DNA of 64,000 nucleotides from Molanna angustata (lineage: Eukaryota > Arthropoda > Insecta > Trichoptera > Molannidae), in contig OY754984.1 of the NCBI GenBank assembly GCA_963576475.1, forward strand, positions 21,291,215 through 21,355,214, in the 5' to 3' direction. A program made the translations under genes and the position numbers. Shown in pieces: positions 49,725 through 59,496 of the stretch. A model generated the notes under the pieces. It saw only the letters and a list, made by a program, of their open reading frames with translations, searched no databases and had not been told where the DNA came from. The stretch's first letter is position 1. Each line of letters starts with the position of its first letter.

Positions 49725-50552
49725 TTAATCAATAATTGGAACAAGTTTTGTGATATGAAAAAGGTTTGATTCTGATTTCTTGTGACCTGTATCTATTCTG
49801 TATATTGAGTTTGAAATTTTTTCTAAAATTTTATATGGTCCAATTTTTAATTCATCCAATTTTTTTCTGTTTAATCTATTTCCGTTTTCAACAAATACAG
49901 AGTCTCCGATTTTTAATTCGCATTTTGTCCTGTTTTTGTCGAAATGTTGTTTATTATAATTGTGTGATTTTATCGTATTTTTTAAGGCAAGTTTTCGATC
50001 TTGGAATAAATCATTAAGTGTTTTTTCCTGTTTTAATTCATCTGGCAAAATAGTAATATTTTTTCCTTCTAATAAATATTTAGGGGCAAATCCAGTTACT
50101 GTGTGTTCTGTTGTGTTATATCTTAGGATACATTCATGTGCTATTGTCGTCCAGGCCAATTTTCCTTTCCTTTCATTTACCTTACATCTTATTTTATTAA
50201 CGATTGTTTGGTTAAGCCTTTCATTCAGGCCATTTGAAAAAGGTGCATTAACTGCGGTGAAGACAATGGGTATATTCTCATTACTTAAAAAGTTTTTAAA
50301 ATCTTTTGAATTTATTCCCGGATATTGATCCGATAGAATCATACCAATTTTATTTCCTTGCATCGCTTTTCGAACAAGGTTTATAAAGTCACTCGAACTT
50401 TGACTTTTTGAAGTCAAAATATAGGCATACCTCGTGAAATGATCTACAAGAAGATGTAAGTATGTCTTTGTAGAACGTGAGCCACCAAATCCACCAATTG
50501 TATCTATAGACATTATCTCAAATGGGTAAGTTGCAGGACCTAAATGAGACAT
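49725..50552 (-). CDS. Integrase part of the Ty3/gypsy-type pol
   Basis: 275 residues from the first Met in this open stretch. The retroviral-type integrase core has D17 (MSIDTIG), D75 (ILSDQYPG) and E111 (NGLNERLN), a DD35E spacing. The C-terminus carries a GPY/F-type module (LKIGPYKILEKI, then SIYRID). It would insert the cDNA copy into host chromosomes. The N-terminal zinc-binding module is divided between this frame (ICEKCEIC, just upstream of the Met) and the end of the preceding frame. The open frame continues upstream of this Met to about 50640, so the true protein start is not here. It ends 125 bp before the 3' LTR. Confidence 0.92.
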   Translation of the reverse strand: MSHLGPATYPFEIMSIDTIGGFGGSRSTKTYLHLLVDHFTRYAYILTSKSQSSSDFINLVRKAMQGNKIGMILSDQYPGINSKDFKNFLSNENIPIVFTAVNAPFSNGLNERLNQTIVNKIRCKVNERKGKLAWTTIAHECILRYNTTEHTVTGFAPKYLLEGKNITILPDELKQEKTLNDLFQDRKLALKNTIKSHNYNKQHFDKNRTKCELKIGDSVFVENGNRLNRKKLDELKIGPYKILEKISNSIYRIDTGHKKSESNLFHITKLVPIID

Positions 50553-50632
50553 AAGTCCAAATTTATATTTTCCTCGAGATTTGTTTTTTATGCATATTTC
50601 ACATTTTTCGCAGATTTTTTTAATATTACCGG

Positions 50633-50670
50633 TTAAATTTTTGCTGTGTAGAATGGTATAATTTTATTTT
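50633..50670 (-). pseudogene. Frame break between RNase H and integrase
   Basis: The His-His half of the integrase zinc module reads in the pol frame and the Cys-Cys half in another frame. The shift falls in or near an A-run (GCAAAAATTTA on the element strand). A single-base change, a sequencing error in a homopolymer, or an unusual second recoding event would all explain it. A recoding site is not expected here. Confidence 0.85.
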
Positions 50671-52875
50671 GCATTTGTTTTGTTCCTATATGACAGTAAA
50701 GATAATGTATATTTTCTATAAATTTTTTACTAAATTCCTCTGATAGTATTATTTTTTCTTTTTTTCCAATTTTTTTGTAGTATATTTCATCTTTCAATTT
50801 TAATTTATTTTTACTATTTTTCAAATCTTCATTATTTTTCTGATCATTTTGTATATCCCCTAGTTTTATTAAGTTTACGATTCTTAAATTTTCTTCCTGA
50901 TTTTCATGTGGTTCTAACACCGGATTTCTGCTTAAACAGTCTGCTTCTAAATTGTATTTTCCTGGAGCGTATATTACTTCAAAGTTAAATTGAGATAGAT
51001 AATAAGTTAATTCTCCTAGTTCTTCATCTGTTCTGGCTTTTATATTCATTCTTTCTAGTGGTTTATGGTCTGAGTATACCGTGAATTTTTTTCCTATGAG
51101 CCAATGTTGCCAGTATTTTACTGTCTCCTTTATTGCTAAGCATTCCAAATATATTGCCTTTTTCTTTTTTTGAGTTTCATTTAATTTTCTCGAAAAGTAT
51201 GCACATGGTTTTTCTTCTCCATTTTTTTGTGGTTGTTTCAAGACAGCTCCTATGCCCTGTATACTCGCATCTGTGTAAATATTTATTGGCAAATCTGGAT
51301 TATATATTGTTAAAATAGGTGTTGAACAAAGTAATGTTTTAATTGTTTCAAATGATTCTTGACATTTTTCTGACCAAATAAATTTTTGTCCTTTTCTCAA
51401 CAAATTATGTAAAGGGTCTAAAATAATTGATATTTTTGGCACATATTTAGCATAAAAATTTATTTTTCCTAAAAATTGGCGCACATTTTTTTGTGTTCTC
51501 GGAAGAGGAAATTTTTTTATAGCAATTAAATTATCTTTTAATGGACTTATTGTGTTATTCTTGATTATATGGCCTAAATACTTCACCGAATTTTGTGCAA
51601 AGTTGCACTTGGAAAATTTCAATCTAAAACCTTCTTTCAAAATTGCTTTTAATAATAATGATAAGTGATTAATGTGTTCTTCAAATGTTTTTGAAAAAAT
51701 CAATATATCATCTATATATAGTTTATGTTTCCTTATAATGCTACTTAAAATTCTTTGGAAAATTGCTGGTGAAGTTTTTAAACCAAATGGTAAACAGGTC
51801 CACTGAAAATGACCTTCTTGTGTAACAAATGCTGTTTTTTTTTTATCTTCAATTTTCAAAGGAATAGACCAGAATGCCGAGTTTATGTCCAATGTTGAAA
51901 AAAATTTACATTCTCTCGTTTTAACCATTAAATCCTCGATCAATGGGAAAGGTTGTGACTGAGGAATTATAATTTTATTTAAATCACGAAAATCTATACA
52001 CAATCTTGATCTTTTTCCGTCTTCTTTTTTATATGCCAAAGTCACCGCTGCCGCGAAAGGACTATATGACTCTTCTATTAATTTGTTTTTTAACAAATTG
52101 GATACCTGTTGTTCTATTTCTTTTTTATCTTCAATAGTGCATCTATACGGTCTTTTACTACAATATTTATCTATTAATAAATCAATATGTGCTTCATATC
52201 CTTTTACCATACCTATATCATATTTATCTTTAGCAAAGAGTGATCTATAATTATAAATCAATTCATCTATTTTAGACTGTTGCTGGAGGTCTAGATGATT
52301 TATTGAAATTTCAAAATTGTTTACTTCTATATGTTCATTAAAGTTTATTATATATTCATCATTACTTTCATCCTTTTTCTTTTTTATTATATCCAAATAT
52401 TTATTATTATTAATATATGAATATTTTTTTTCTTCCATTTCATTACCTGAGAACCCAGGAATTATTTTTTTATTATTTTCATTATCTACTTTGTCACTCT
52501 CGTTTTCTTTTATAAGGCTTATGTATTTTTTTTGAGTAATTTCTAATTTTTCATTTTGCATTAACTTGAAATTTTCTATGCAATCTAATCCAATCAAGAA
52601 ATCATAATCGAAATTGTCTTTATCCATAACAAAAACATTTATGTTTTTCTCAATATCAAAAATCTTAATCTTTAAGGTTACAATACCCATAGTTTTTTTC
52701 ACACCATTAATCGTTTTTAAATTAATATTTTTCTTATTATTATTTATTTGATTATGTTTCAAGCACAATAATCTCGAATTGATTAAAGATACATTTGATC
52801 CTGAGTCATAAATTCCCCAGATTCTTAAAGTATCATTTATTAACAATTTAGTTTTGATTAATGGTGTAATTATAA
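50633..52875 (-). CDS. Pol polyprotein: protease, reverse transcriptase, RNase H
   Basis: Open in the -1 frame relative to gag from the slippery site. Numbered from the Leu codon at 52846: aspartic protease motif YDSGS at 13-17, RT from about 235 with LDINSAFW (Asp at 320) and the YIDD box at 377-380, and RNase H from about 520 (TDAS 525-528, YLECLA, SDHKPL). It ends after HIGTKQMQNK, the start of the integrase zinc module. The reading frame stops at 50633 because of a frame break, so integrase is not fused. Only 11 residues separate FQR from YIDD, where I expect about 16, so a small in-frame deletion before the active site is likely. Probably not a working polyprotein. Confidence 0.93.
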
Positions 52876-53976
52876 GTTTTTTGGATCAATTTCATTTAAT
52901 TCTGTTTCTAATTCAGAGTTATTAACATTTCTTATATTATATTCTCTTTTTTTTTCATCATTATTTTTGTTTTGGAACCAACATGATGATTCGGGATGAT
53001 AACGAATTCCCTTATTTTGTCTTTCACAAATACTGCATGGTTTGTCTCTGATATAATTTTTTTTTATTATATTTTGAATACTAGTCTTTTTTTCTGAATG
53101 ATTTTTATTTACTAAATTTTCTAAACCTCTAATGTTATTAAATAAATCACTAGTTTCCTTCATGTTGTTTCTATCAATTTTATCAGATATAATATTTGGT
53201 AGTCCCGTAGCAATCAGATCAATAAGAGTGCATTTATCTATCGATTTATTTATTTCCAATAAAAGTCTTTCTTTTTTTAAAGCATATTCTAATAATGAGC
53301 CTTGTATATATTTGAATGACATTGCATACCTGATTGGTGTCCAACCTTTGTCTGCATAAGTTTTACAAAAGCTATCTTTCCATGTTGACCATTCTGAGTT
53401 TACAGTATATTTTATAAGCATTGACCTGTACCAGTCAAGACATGACTCATCCAGAAATAACCTAAGTGTTTCAATTTTCTTAATATCTTCTTCAATTCCC
53501 AAACGAGTACATTCACTTTCAAAAATATTTATCCATTGTGATACGTTAGAAGTTTTTGTCGTAAAATTTTCTATAGCAAAATTAACTGCTAATTTTTTTA
53601 TATTATTAGGTTTACAAATATCTTTTTGAGCTATAAAATTGTCAATAATTTTTGTCTCCTGTATTTTATTTTGTGTAATTTCCTCCAAATATATATTATC
53701 AAACTGTAAGTTACCATCTTCATCTATGTATGTTTTTTGTAACTCATCTATTAACGTTATCCAAACTCTTCGTACTTGATACCTTTTTGTTATACTTCTT
53801 TTTACTTTAATAAAGGCACTTGTTTTTATTATTTCTTTGTGATTGCTCACTGGTTGTAGATCTTCTGGTATGGCATAAACCTTGTTATCAGTTGTGGTGA
53901 TTGAGATTACATTATAAACATTTGTTTTTCCATCACTTCCAGGTAATATTTTAAATTCAAAATGAAGTTTCACCAT
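52870..53976 (-). CDS. Gag of the Ty3/gypsy-type element
   Basis: 368 residues from the Met at 53976 (MVKLHFEF), the first AUG after the LTR. An in-frame Met further up lies in the LTR and is not a likely start. Lys/Glu/Asp-rich. The central part (W, R and helix-rich, about 140-300) is consistent with a capsid. A single zinc-knuckle-like motif near the end has CSIC followed by H and C (CX2C...HX4C, PESSCWF). Gag would form the particle that packages the RNA. It ends 4 bases beyond an A AAA AAC heptamer that leads to pol. Confidence 0.9.
   Translation of the reverse strand: MVKLHFEFKILPGSDGKTNVYNVISITTTDNKVYAIPEDLQPVSNHKEIIKTSAFIKVKRSITKRYQVRRVWITLIDELQKTYIDEDGNLQFDNIYLEEITQNKIQETKIIDNFIAQKDICKPNNIKKLAVNFAIENFTTKTSNVSQWINIFESECTRLGIEEDIKKIETLRLFLDESCLDWYRSMLIKYTVNSEWSTWKDSFCKTYADKGWTPIRYAMSFKYIQGSLLEYALKKERLLLEINKSIDKCTLIDLIATGLPNIISDKIDRNNMKETSDLFNNIRGLENLVNKNHSEKKTSIQNIIKKNYIRDKPCSICERQNKGIRYHPESSCWFQNKNNDEKKREYNIRNVNNSELETELNEIDPKNL
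52876..52882 (-). promoter_or_regulatory. -1 ribosomal frameshift heptamer (A AAA AAC)
   Basis: In the gag frame the last codons read CCA AAA AAC TTA TAA. The heptamer A AAA AAC fits X XXY YYZ exactly and a -1 slip moves ribosomes straight into the open pol frame. Frameshifting at such a heptamer is the known way retroelements set the Gag:Gag-Pol ratio. A strong downstream stem is not obvious in this AT-rich stretch. Confidence 0.88.
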
Positions 53977-54006
53977 TTTATGTATATTGATTTTGCCGTT
54001 AAACAA

Positions 54007-54017
54007 TAATGTCGTTT
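54007..54017 (-). promoter_or_regulatory. Candidate minus-strand primer site (self-primer type)
   Basis: The leader directly inside the 5' LTR reads AAACGACATTA on the element strand. It lacks the TGG expected for a tRNA 3' end. The same 11 bases occur on the opposite strand in the LTR (54168-54178), so RNA starting there (UAAUGUCGUUU) could fold back and prime. Confidence 0.5.
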
Positions 54018-54019
54018 TA

Positions 54020-54318
54020 TAATGGAGTGTATTAAGCAAATTAAATCGTTGTTCTGTAAAAAGAGAAATTTATTATTAAAATAATTATAAAATACAATAA
54101 AAGTAATAATAACATAAACATAAATAAATAATAATAATAACAAATATAATTTTACCTGTAAAAAGAGAAACGACATTAAATGCTTTTAGTTCCTCCTTTT
54201 TAGAATCTTAACTGTCACTTTAAAACAAATATAAAACTAAAACTTTAATATAGAACCAATTCAAATAAAAATGAAATAAGTACTTCTAGGTGACATCTAT
54301 GTAAGTACTTGTTTTACA
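54020..54318 (-). repeat. 5' LTR of the Ty3/gypsy-type element
   Basis: 299 bp, base-for-base the same as 49301-49599 as far as I can compare. On the element strand TCTAAAAAGG lies about 20-30 bases before the TAATGTCGTTT segment and could act as a weak TATA-like element. Confidence 0.93.
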
Positions 54319-54769
54319 TTTATAAAAAAAATATTATTCTATACCTTATATTTTTTTAGAAATTTAAGAAAAATGTCAAAAATCGGGGTATAATTTTCCT
54401 ACAAGAAGATATACAGAACATAATTAAAAGGTTAAGGTATATTTTTCTTTATTAATATCCAAACTAATTAAGTTATTTTTTTCAAAATGATTCGTTTTGT
54501 AGTAATGATGCAATTTCAAATTGAAAAAATAGGTACGTTGGCGGCAGTCACCCTCTTAAATAAAAAAAAAGAATTATTGCGAGAAACTAAAAAAAGATAA
54601 ATTACATTAAGATAAAAATTTAAAAAAATAATAATAACACTTCATAGCAAAAAAAAGGATTGGGTGAGGACAAGGAGAGGAAATCGGGATCATGTGTTCA
54701 GGGATAAATATTCCTTTTTTAGTTTTTTCTTCAAAATACAAAGTAAATTAGACGACGTTAATGAATTAC

Positions 54770-55355
54770 ATATTTTTAAGTGTTTTTACTCCTCATTACC
54801 CCAAGGTGATAAAGTGGGGAGTTATAAATTCGCAGCACTTGTTAAGGTATTTTTCATTGCAGATTATCAACTAGAATCATGATGAGATTGTATACTGAAA
54901 GCTTCATCACAATATATATATGTGTGTGTGTGATGTATACTTTGTTACGGCGTGTTTATTCTACTTCATCGATTATAGACTAAAGTACTTTTTCGATTAT
55001 TTTCAAATTTAGCAAATTTGTATAGGTATCTAATACTCACTTAGATTCCATTGGATTTTGACGGATATCTGATTAGTGCTTCAATTTTTTTATCTGTCAA
55101 ATATTCAAAAGTGACTCCGAGCTCAGGAAACTTAAAGTTTGATATTTTTATTTTCAAATTGCTAAAAAGGCACATCACTTTCATGAGATGGCATTGAAGA
55201 ATAATGAAGTTTACATAATAAAATAATTACATCAAAAACAATTTTACAGACTCATTTCAAGAAAATGTTGAATATTTTCCATACAAAATTCGAATATTTT
55301 GTAGAGTGACTTGGTAGTAAGGAGTATAGCGTTGGCCACAACCCATTCGTTTTAT
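54770..55355 (-). repeat. Dispersed repeat family Y, short form, copy 2
   Basis: Runs, inverted, from the motif ACTCCTCATTACCCCAAGGT, through TGATGAGATTGTATACTGAA, AGTAGAATAAACACGCCGTA (reverse), CACTTAGATTCCATTGGATT and GTGACTCCGAGCTCAGG, to GCCACAACCCATTCG. It lacks the ~900-bp interior of the long form at 36262-38420. Confidence 0.78.
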
Positions 55356-55485
55356 TCATCTTCTTCATCTTCATCCTGTTTTTTTTTCATTCTTGGACAT
55401 AGGCCTCCCCTTAATCCTCCACATCTCCCTGTCTAGGGCACACTGCATCCATCTCCCTCCGGCACATTTCTTGATAATAATAATA

Positions 55486-56469
55486 ATAATAAGGACAATT
55501 TATAAAGCGCCGTTTAGTGACAACCGTGGTCACCTCAAGGGCGCTTTCAGTTTGCAAAAAATAATTTAAAATTAGTCCTATAGCTAACACATTGAAAATG
55601 GTGAAACATAAAACTTAAAAAAATACAATAAGTTAAAATTAAGTTAAAATTAGTCCTATAGCTAACACATTGAAAATGGTGAAATATAAAACTTAAAAAA
55701 ATACCTAGAAATCACAAATTAATCTTGTTACATAATCCAGATGAAATTAATTATTAAAAATAGTCGATTCAAAGTAAACTGGCATAATATTTAGTACACA
55801 TAATATTATTGAACGGATGAAGGACAATCTGGATACGACTTACGGAAAAGATGAGTTTTTAATTTCTTCTTGAATTCATTGATATTTTCGGCACATCTTA
55901 TACCTATCCATTGAAAGATTGTTCCATGACTTTGGTCCAGAAACGCCAAAAGATCGATATAGGTATTTTGGCTTATTTGTGAGATTGGTTTCTACTAGTT
56001 TTTTATTGGATTGGGTCATTGATCTTAGCGTACTTTGTTTATTGTTAGGTGAAAATGGAACACAAAGTTCCGATATATATTCCGGGGCCATGCTATTGAG
56101 TGCTTTAAAGACAAGGAGACATGTTTTAAATTCTATACGTTCTGGACTCTTCAGCCAATGAAGTTTGTGAAGTGTTGGTGAGATATGCGAGAAACGATCA
56201 ATCTGGTAAATATAACGGGCTGCTGCATTGAGGATGAGTTGTATTCTATGGATTTGGTATTGCGGTAGGTGTGCTAATATGGCGTTACAATAATCTACAC
56301 GGGAAACTATTAAAGAATTTATAAGGACCTTAGCAGCATTTGTCGAGAGACACCTTCGAATAGGTCTAAGTTGTCTGAGAAAGTAACAACTTTGTCTGAC
56401 TATGGAAGAAATGTGTTTATCCATAGAGAGTGATATCATCAGACTACCTTGCCTGGGGTCTGACGACAC
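55486..56469 (-). pseudogene. CR1/L2-like LINE, 5'-truncated, ORF2 C-terminal part open
   Basis: 197 codons remain open on the minus strand. Blocks: GSLMISLSMDKHISSIVRQS, ALIV-type SLIVSRVDYCNAILAHLPQY, RIQLILNAAARYIYQ, HKLHWLKSPERIEFK, LVFKALNSMAPEYI. These match the thumb/C-terminal part of CR1/L2 reverse transcriptases. The 3' UTR ends with AGCGCCCTTGAGGTGACC, GGCGCTTTATAAATTGTCC and (TTA)n at 55486. The upstream RT core is missing. Confidence 0.88.
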
Positions 56470-56668
56470 CTCTTCGGCTTGTTCTCGGTCGCCATTCTAC
56501 GATATTTTTGGTCCATCGTGAATCCTGGAATCTGGCAATATGCCCAGCCCAGCTCCATTTAAGACCAGCGACCCTTTCCGCTACATCGGGTACTTTGGTT
56601 CTTTCTCTTACCATGACAATATGAATTATGTCCCTTATTGAATTTTTTTTATTACATAGGTATACCAA
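56470..56668 (-). pseudogene. RTE-like LINE fragment adjoining the CR1/L2 copy
   Basis: Minus strand: REE-like SIRDIIHIVMVRERTKVPDV, then RVAGLKWSWAGHIARFQDSR and TKNIVEWRPRTSRRGV. This block (L.WSWAGHIAR...W..) belongs to the RTE-type ORF2 end, so it has a different origin from 55486-56469. The two are now back to back. Confidence 0.75.
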
Positions 56669-56699
56669 AAATTACATTTTATATAAACAACATAACAAA

Positions 56700-56844
56700 T
56701 AAATTGGGTTGGTTTGGACCATCTCACTAGGCCAGGCCTGTTCCGATGTGGTAGACTAGTTACATAATATTAATTAATTGTAAGCTGTTATATAGAATGA
56801 TTGTGTAGCCCATGGTCCACTTATTGAGTCCTATGTTAGTAGTT
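56700..56844 (-). mobile_element. LINE 3' tail next to array B
   Basis: Inverted counterpart of 43255-43299 plus 44107-44215, without the hAT insertion: TGTAAGCTGTTAT...CCACTTATTGAGTCCTATGT and AGGCCTGTTCCGATGTGGTA. It shows the pre-insertion arrangement of that site. Confidence 0.8.
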
Positions 56845-57720
56845 TTGTCATGTATGTTGTTATGAATTGAGAATTTGCTGACAATAGTTGATCCCTTTGT
56901 TATATAACCATGTTTGTATTGTATGTATGTTGTTATGAATTGAGAATTTGCTGACAATAGTTGATCCCTTTGTTATATAACCATGTTTGTATTGTATGTA
57001 TGTTGTTATGAATTGATAATTTGCTGACAATAGTTGATCCCTTTGTTATATAACCATGTTTGTATTGTATGTATGTTGTTATGAATTGAGAATTTGCTGA
57101 CAAAAGTTGATCCCTTTGTTATATAACCATGTTTGTATTGTATGTATGTTGTTATGAATTGAGAATTTGCTGACAATAGTTGATCCCTTTGTTATATAAC
57201 CATGTTTGTATTGTATGTATGTTGTTATGAATTGAGAATTTGCTGACAATAGTTGATCCCTTTGTTATATAACCATGTTTGTATTGTATGTATGTTGTTA
57301 TGAATTGAGAATTTGCTGACAATAGTTGATCCCTTTGTTATATAACCATGTTTGTATTGTATGTATGTTGTTATGAATTGAGAATTTGCTGACAATAGTT
57401 GATCCCTTTGTTATATAACCATGTTTGTATTGTATGTATGTTGTTATGAATTGAGAATTTGCTGACAATAGTTGATCCCTTTGTTATATAACCATGTTTG
57501 TATTGTATGTATGTTGTTATGAATTGAGAATTTGCTGACAATAGTTGATCCCTTTGTTATATAACCATGTTTGTATTGTATGTATGTTGTTATGAATTGA
57601 GAATTTGCTGACAATAGTTGATCCCTTTGTTATATAACCATGTTTGTATTGTATGTTTAAGTCTTGTATTTTCTATTAAATGTATGTTCTTTATATCTTT
57701 TGCAACTAAATTTAGGATTT
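56845..57720 (-). repeat. 73-bp tandem array, about 11 copies (array B)
   Basis: The same 73-bp unit as array A, inverted (GAATTTGCTGACAATAGTTG, ATCCCTTTGTTATATAACCA). It is bordered at 57655-57720 by TCTTGTATTTTCTATTAAAT, the LINE sequence that precedes array A at 42285-42305. Two units carry single changes (GATAATTTGC; GACAAAAGTT). Confidence 0.95.
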
Positions 57721-58450
57721 TTGGAGCCAAGTAATGATAAGTATTGAAATACCCAGCAATTTTCTCTCCATAGCTTTATTCATATTTGATCTAATCTTGC
57801 ATTACTAGAAGCTATCCAATTTTGCATTGACAGAAGAAGTTATGTGATAACAGACCAAAATACTCTACAAACTTTGCACAGCCCAACGTCTGCCTCGAAA
57901 AATAATTTCGCATCATATTTGCAAAAGTTGTCTATATCAACTTTAATAATTAAATTATTTTCCCGGAGGATTCTTTTCAATACTTTATATTATTATCCCC
58001 ATTATTTAATCGATAGAACGCTCTGTTTACGAAACGACATTGAAGATTGATCGGTTTTCAATGTTATTTTATTTTATTTTATTTTTTATCCGATAGACGG
58101 CGCCTTGTAATCATTTTTATACCATTTTTCTGAAATATTTATCACCGTAAAAACGAATGGGTTGTGTGCTAAGATCAGTATAAAATTTATATCGGAACTT
58201 CTAAAAAAATGCCTTATTTATAGTGATTCTCTTCAGAAAAAATTTTCACCCTATAGATATTTTAGTTCGGAATTTTCGAATCTTGAAAAATTAAATTTAG
58301 TAACAGTTTTTTAGTATAATATTCATGTCCAATCAATTCAGAAATACCTACTTTACGAAATAAGGTGTAACAAATAACAGTAGGTACAAGGTTAGTAAAT
58401 AAAAGTACAGTAAGTCTTTTTCTTCTTTTCGGTTTCATTTATTTATTTTA

Positions 58451-58632
58451 GATGGGTCGATGGCAGAGCGGTTAGCGCGCTGGGCTAGTAATCCAGTGGT
58501 CGCGAGTTCGAATCCTCCTTCGACCGATTTCGTTCACCTATAGCACAAGAATTTATGCTTATTTTAGGGAACGTAGGAAGATGTATATGTACTTGTTTAA
58601 TAAGGACATATTAGTTTTTTATATTAAAAAAA
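58451..58632 (+). mobile_element. SINE family 1 copy, best preserved
   Basis: Head GATGGCAGAGCGGTTAGCGC with GAGTTCGAATCCTCC, body TTCGTTCACCTATAGCACAA and GGGAACGTAGGAAGATGTAT, tail ending in a T/A run with poly(A). A and B boxes are intact, so it could be transcribed by RNA polymerase III. Confidence 0.92.
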
Positions 58633-58923
58633 AAATTGTTGCCAATCCACTTAGCTGCGTCTAAGGACTGATAACATGGATCTTGAAGGGTGGACTGTAT
58701 ATTTTGTTGTAATATTATTTGGAATAATATCGGAACGGGATGGCGGAAGCGAATTAAACTTAAATCGGACTTACTGTTACAATGCCGCCTGCTCCACACT
58801 GGTGATTAATATGATGATAGGTCACTATTGATAGGTAGTTCATATGTATATAACACAATTATCGATCGAAATAGAACCCTTTTTGATATACGCCGCGCCG
58901 TATCAAAATGTCAAAATTCACAC

Positions 58924-59130
58924 TGGTTTGCTTGGTACTTGTGTTTGCTTGGTACTTGTGTTTGCTTGGTACTTGTGTTTGCTTGGTACTTGTGTTTGCT
59001 TGGTACTTGTTTTTGCTTGGTACTTGTGTTTGCTTGGTACTTGTGTTTGCTTGGTACTTGTGTTTGCTTGGTACTTGTTTTTGCTTGGTACTTGTGTTTG
59101 CTTGGTACTTGTGTTTGCTTGATACTTGTC
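58924..59130. repeat. 17-bp minisatellite, about 12 copies
   Basis: The unit GTGTTTGCTTGGTACTT is repeated with a G/T change in two units (GTTTTTGC). Open frames exist in several phases because each frame of the 17-bp unit lacks stops; they are not genes. Confidence 0.95.
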
Positions 59131-59394
59131 GACTGGCCTTGGGCGGTCAGCTGATTCGCATAATGGAACAAGGAGGGATGAGGAGAGCGATGAGGAACGA
59201 GATGCTGGTTTGGGCGTCAACAAATTTGGAATAACATAGGAGAAACAGAAACTCAAGGCTTGCTTCAGAGATGATCACACATATGAATATCATCGAGTTC
59301 TATTGATGGAATTCACGAGAAAAAAAATTTAACGATCACCAATTATACATTTTTATTGATAAATATATTTCATTTATCAAGATCTTATTGTCAA

Positions 59395-59496
59395 AATTAT
59401 CACGTAAACCAGCTGATGACATATCGTAAGCCCTGTAGGTGTCTTGATTTCCCGGTTTCCCCGTAGCATTCCAACTTCGTTTCTATTGAAATATTC
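59395..59496 (+). repeat. Dispersed repeat family X, copy 4
   Basis: ATCACGTAAACCAGCTGATG, ATCGTAAGCCCTGTAGGTGT and CCAACTTCGTTTCTATTGAA. The motif TTGACTCCC(G/A)(A/G)C.GGG that follows in copy 1 (near 155-175) reappears at 59968-59985, beyond the LINE piece at 59497-59950, which seems to have landed inside this copy. Confidence 0.72.

Larger units (their letters stand above)
49301..54318 (-). mobile_element. Ty3/gypsy-type LTR retrotransposon, near-intact
   Basis: A 5.0-kb element on the minus strand: 5' LTR (54020-54318), 44-bp leader, gag, -1 frameshift site, pol (protease, RT, RNase H), frame break, integrase, polypurine tract, 3' LTR (49301-49599). The two 299-bp LTRs look identical, so insertion is recent. 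TTTATA occurs on both outer sides (49295-49300, 54319-54324), giving a 4-6 bp target duplication. There is no envelope-like frame between integrase and 3' LTR, and no chromodomain is seen. Confidence 0.95.
48858..54555. mobile_element. Foldback MITE, TTAA-type family, copy 3 (split by LTR element)
   Basis: The clearest copy: TTAA lies directly before the left end (48854-48857) and after the right end (54556-54559). Ends GGCGGGGACTGCTGCCAACG and, inverted, GAGGGTGACTGCCGCCAACG. A long central foldback lies at 49130-49270. The right arm is interrupted by the LTR retrotransposon at ATTTATA; without it the MITE would be about 680 bp, like copies 1 and 2 without their guests. Confidence 0.9.

Noticed and set aside
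50633..50670. Second programmed frameshift between RNase H and integrase
   Set aside because: No heptamer like the one at the gag end is seen, and known Ty3/gypsy elements translate integrase in the pol frame. A mutation or read error is simpler.
58828..59256. Overlapping open frames of 82-112 codons on both strands
   Set aside because: They arise because the 17-bp unit has no stop in any frame. The products are repeats of CLVLVFAWYL type with no resemblance to a protein family I know.
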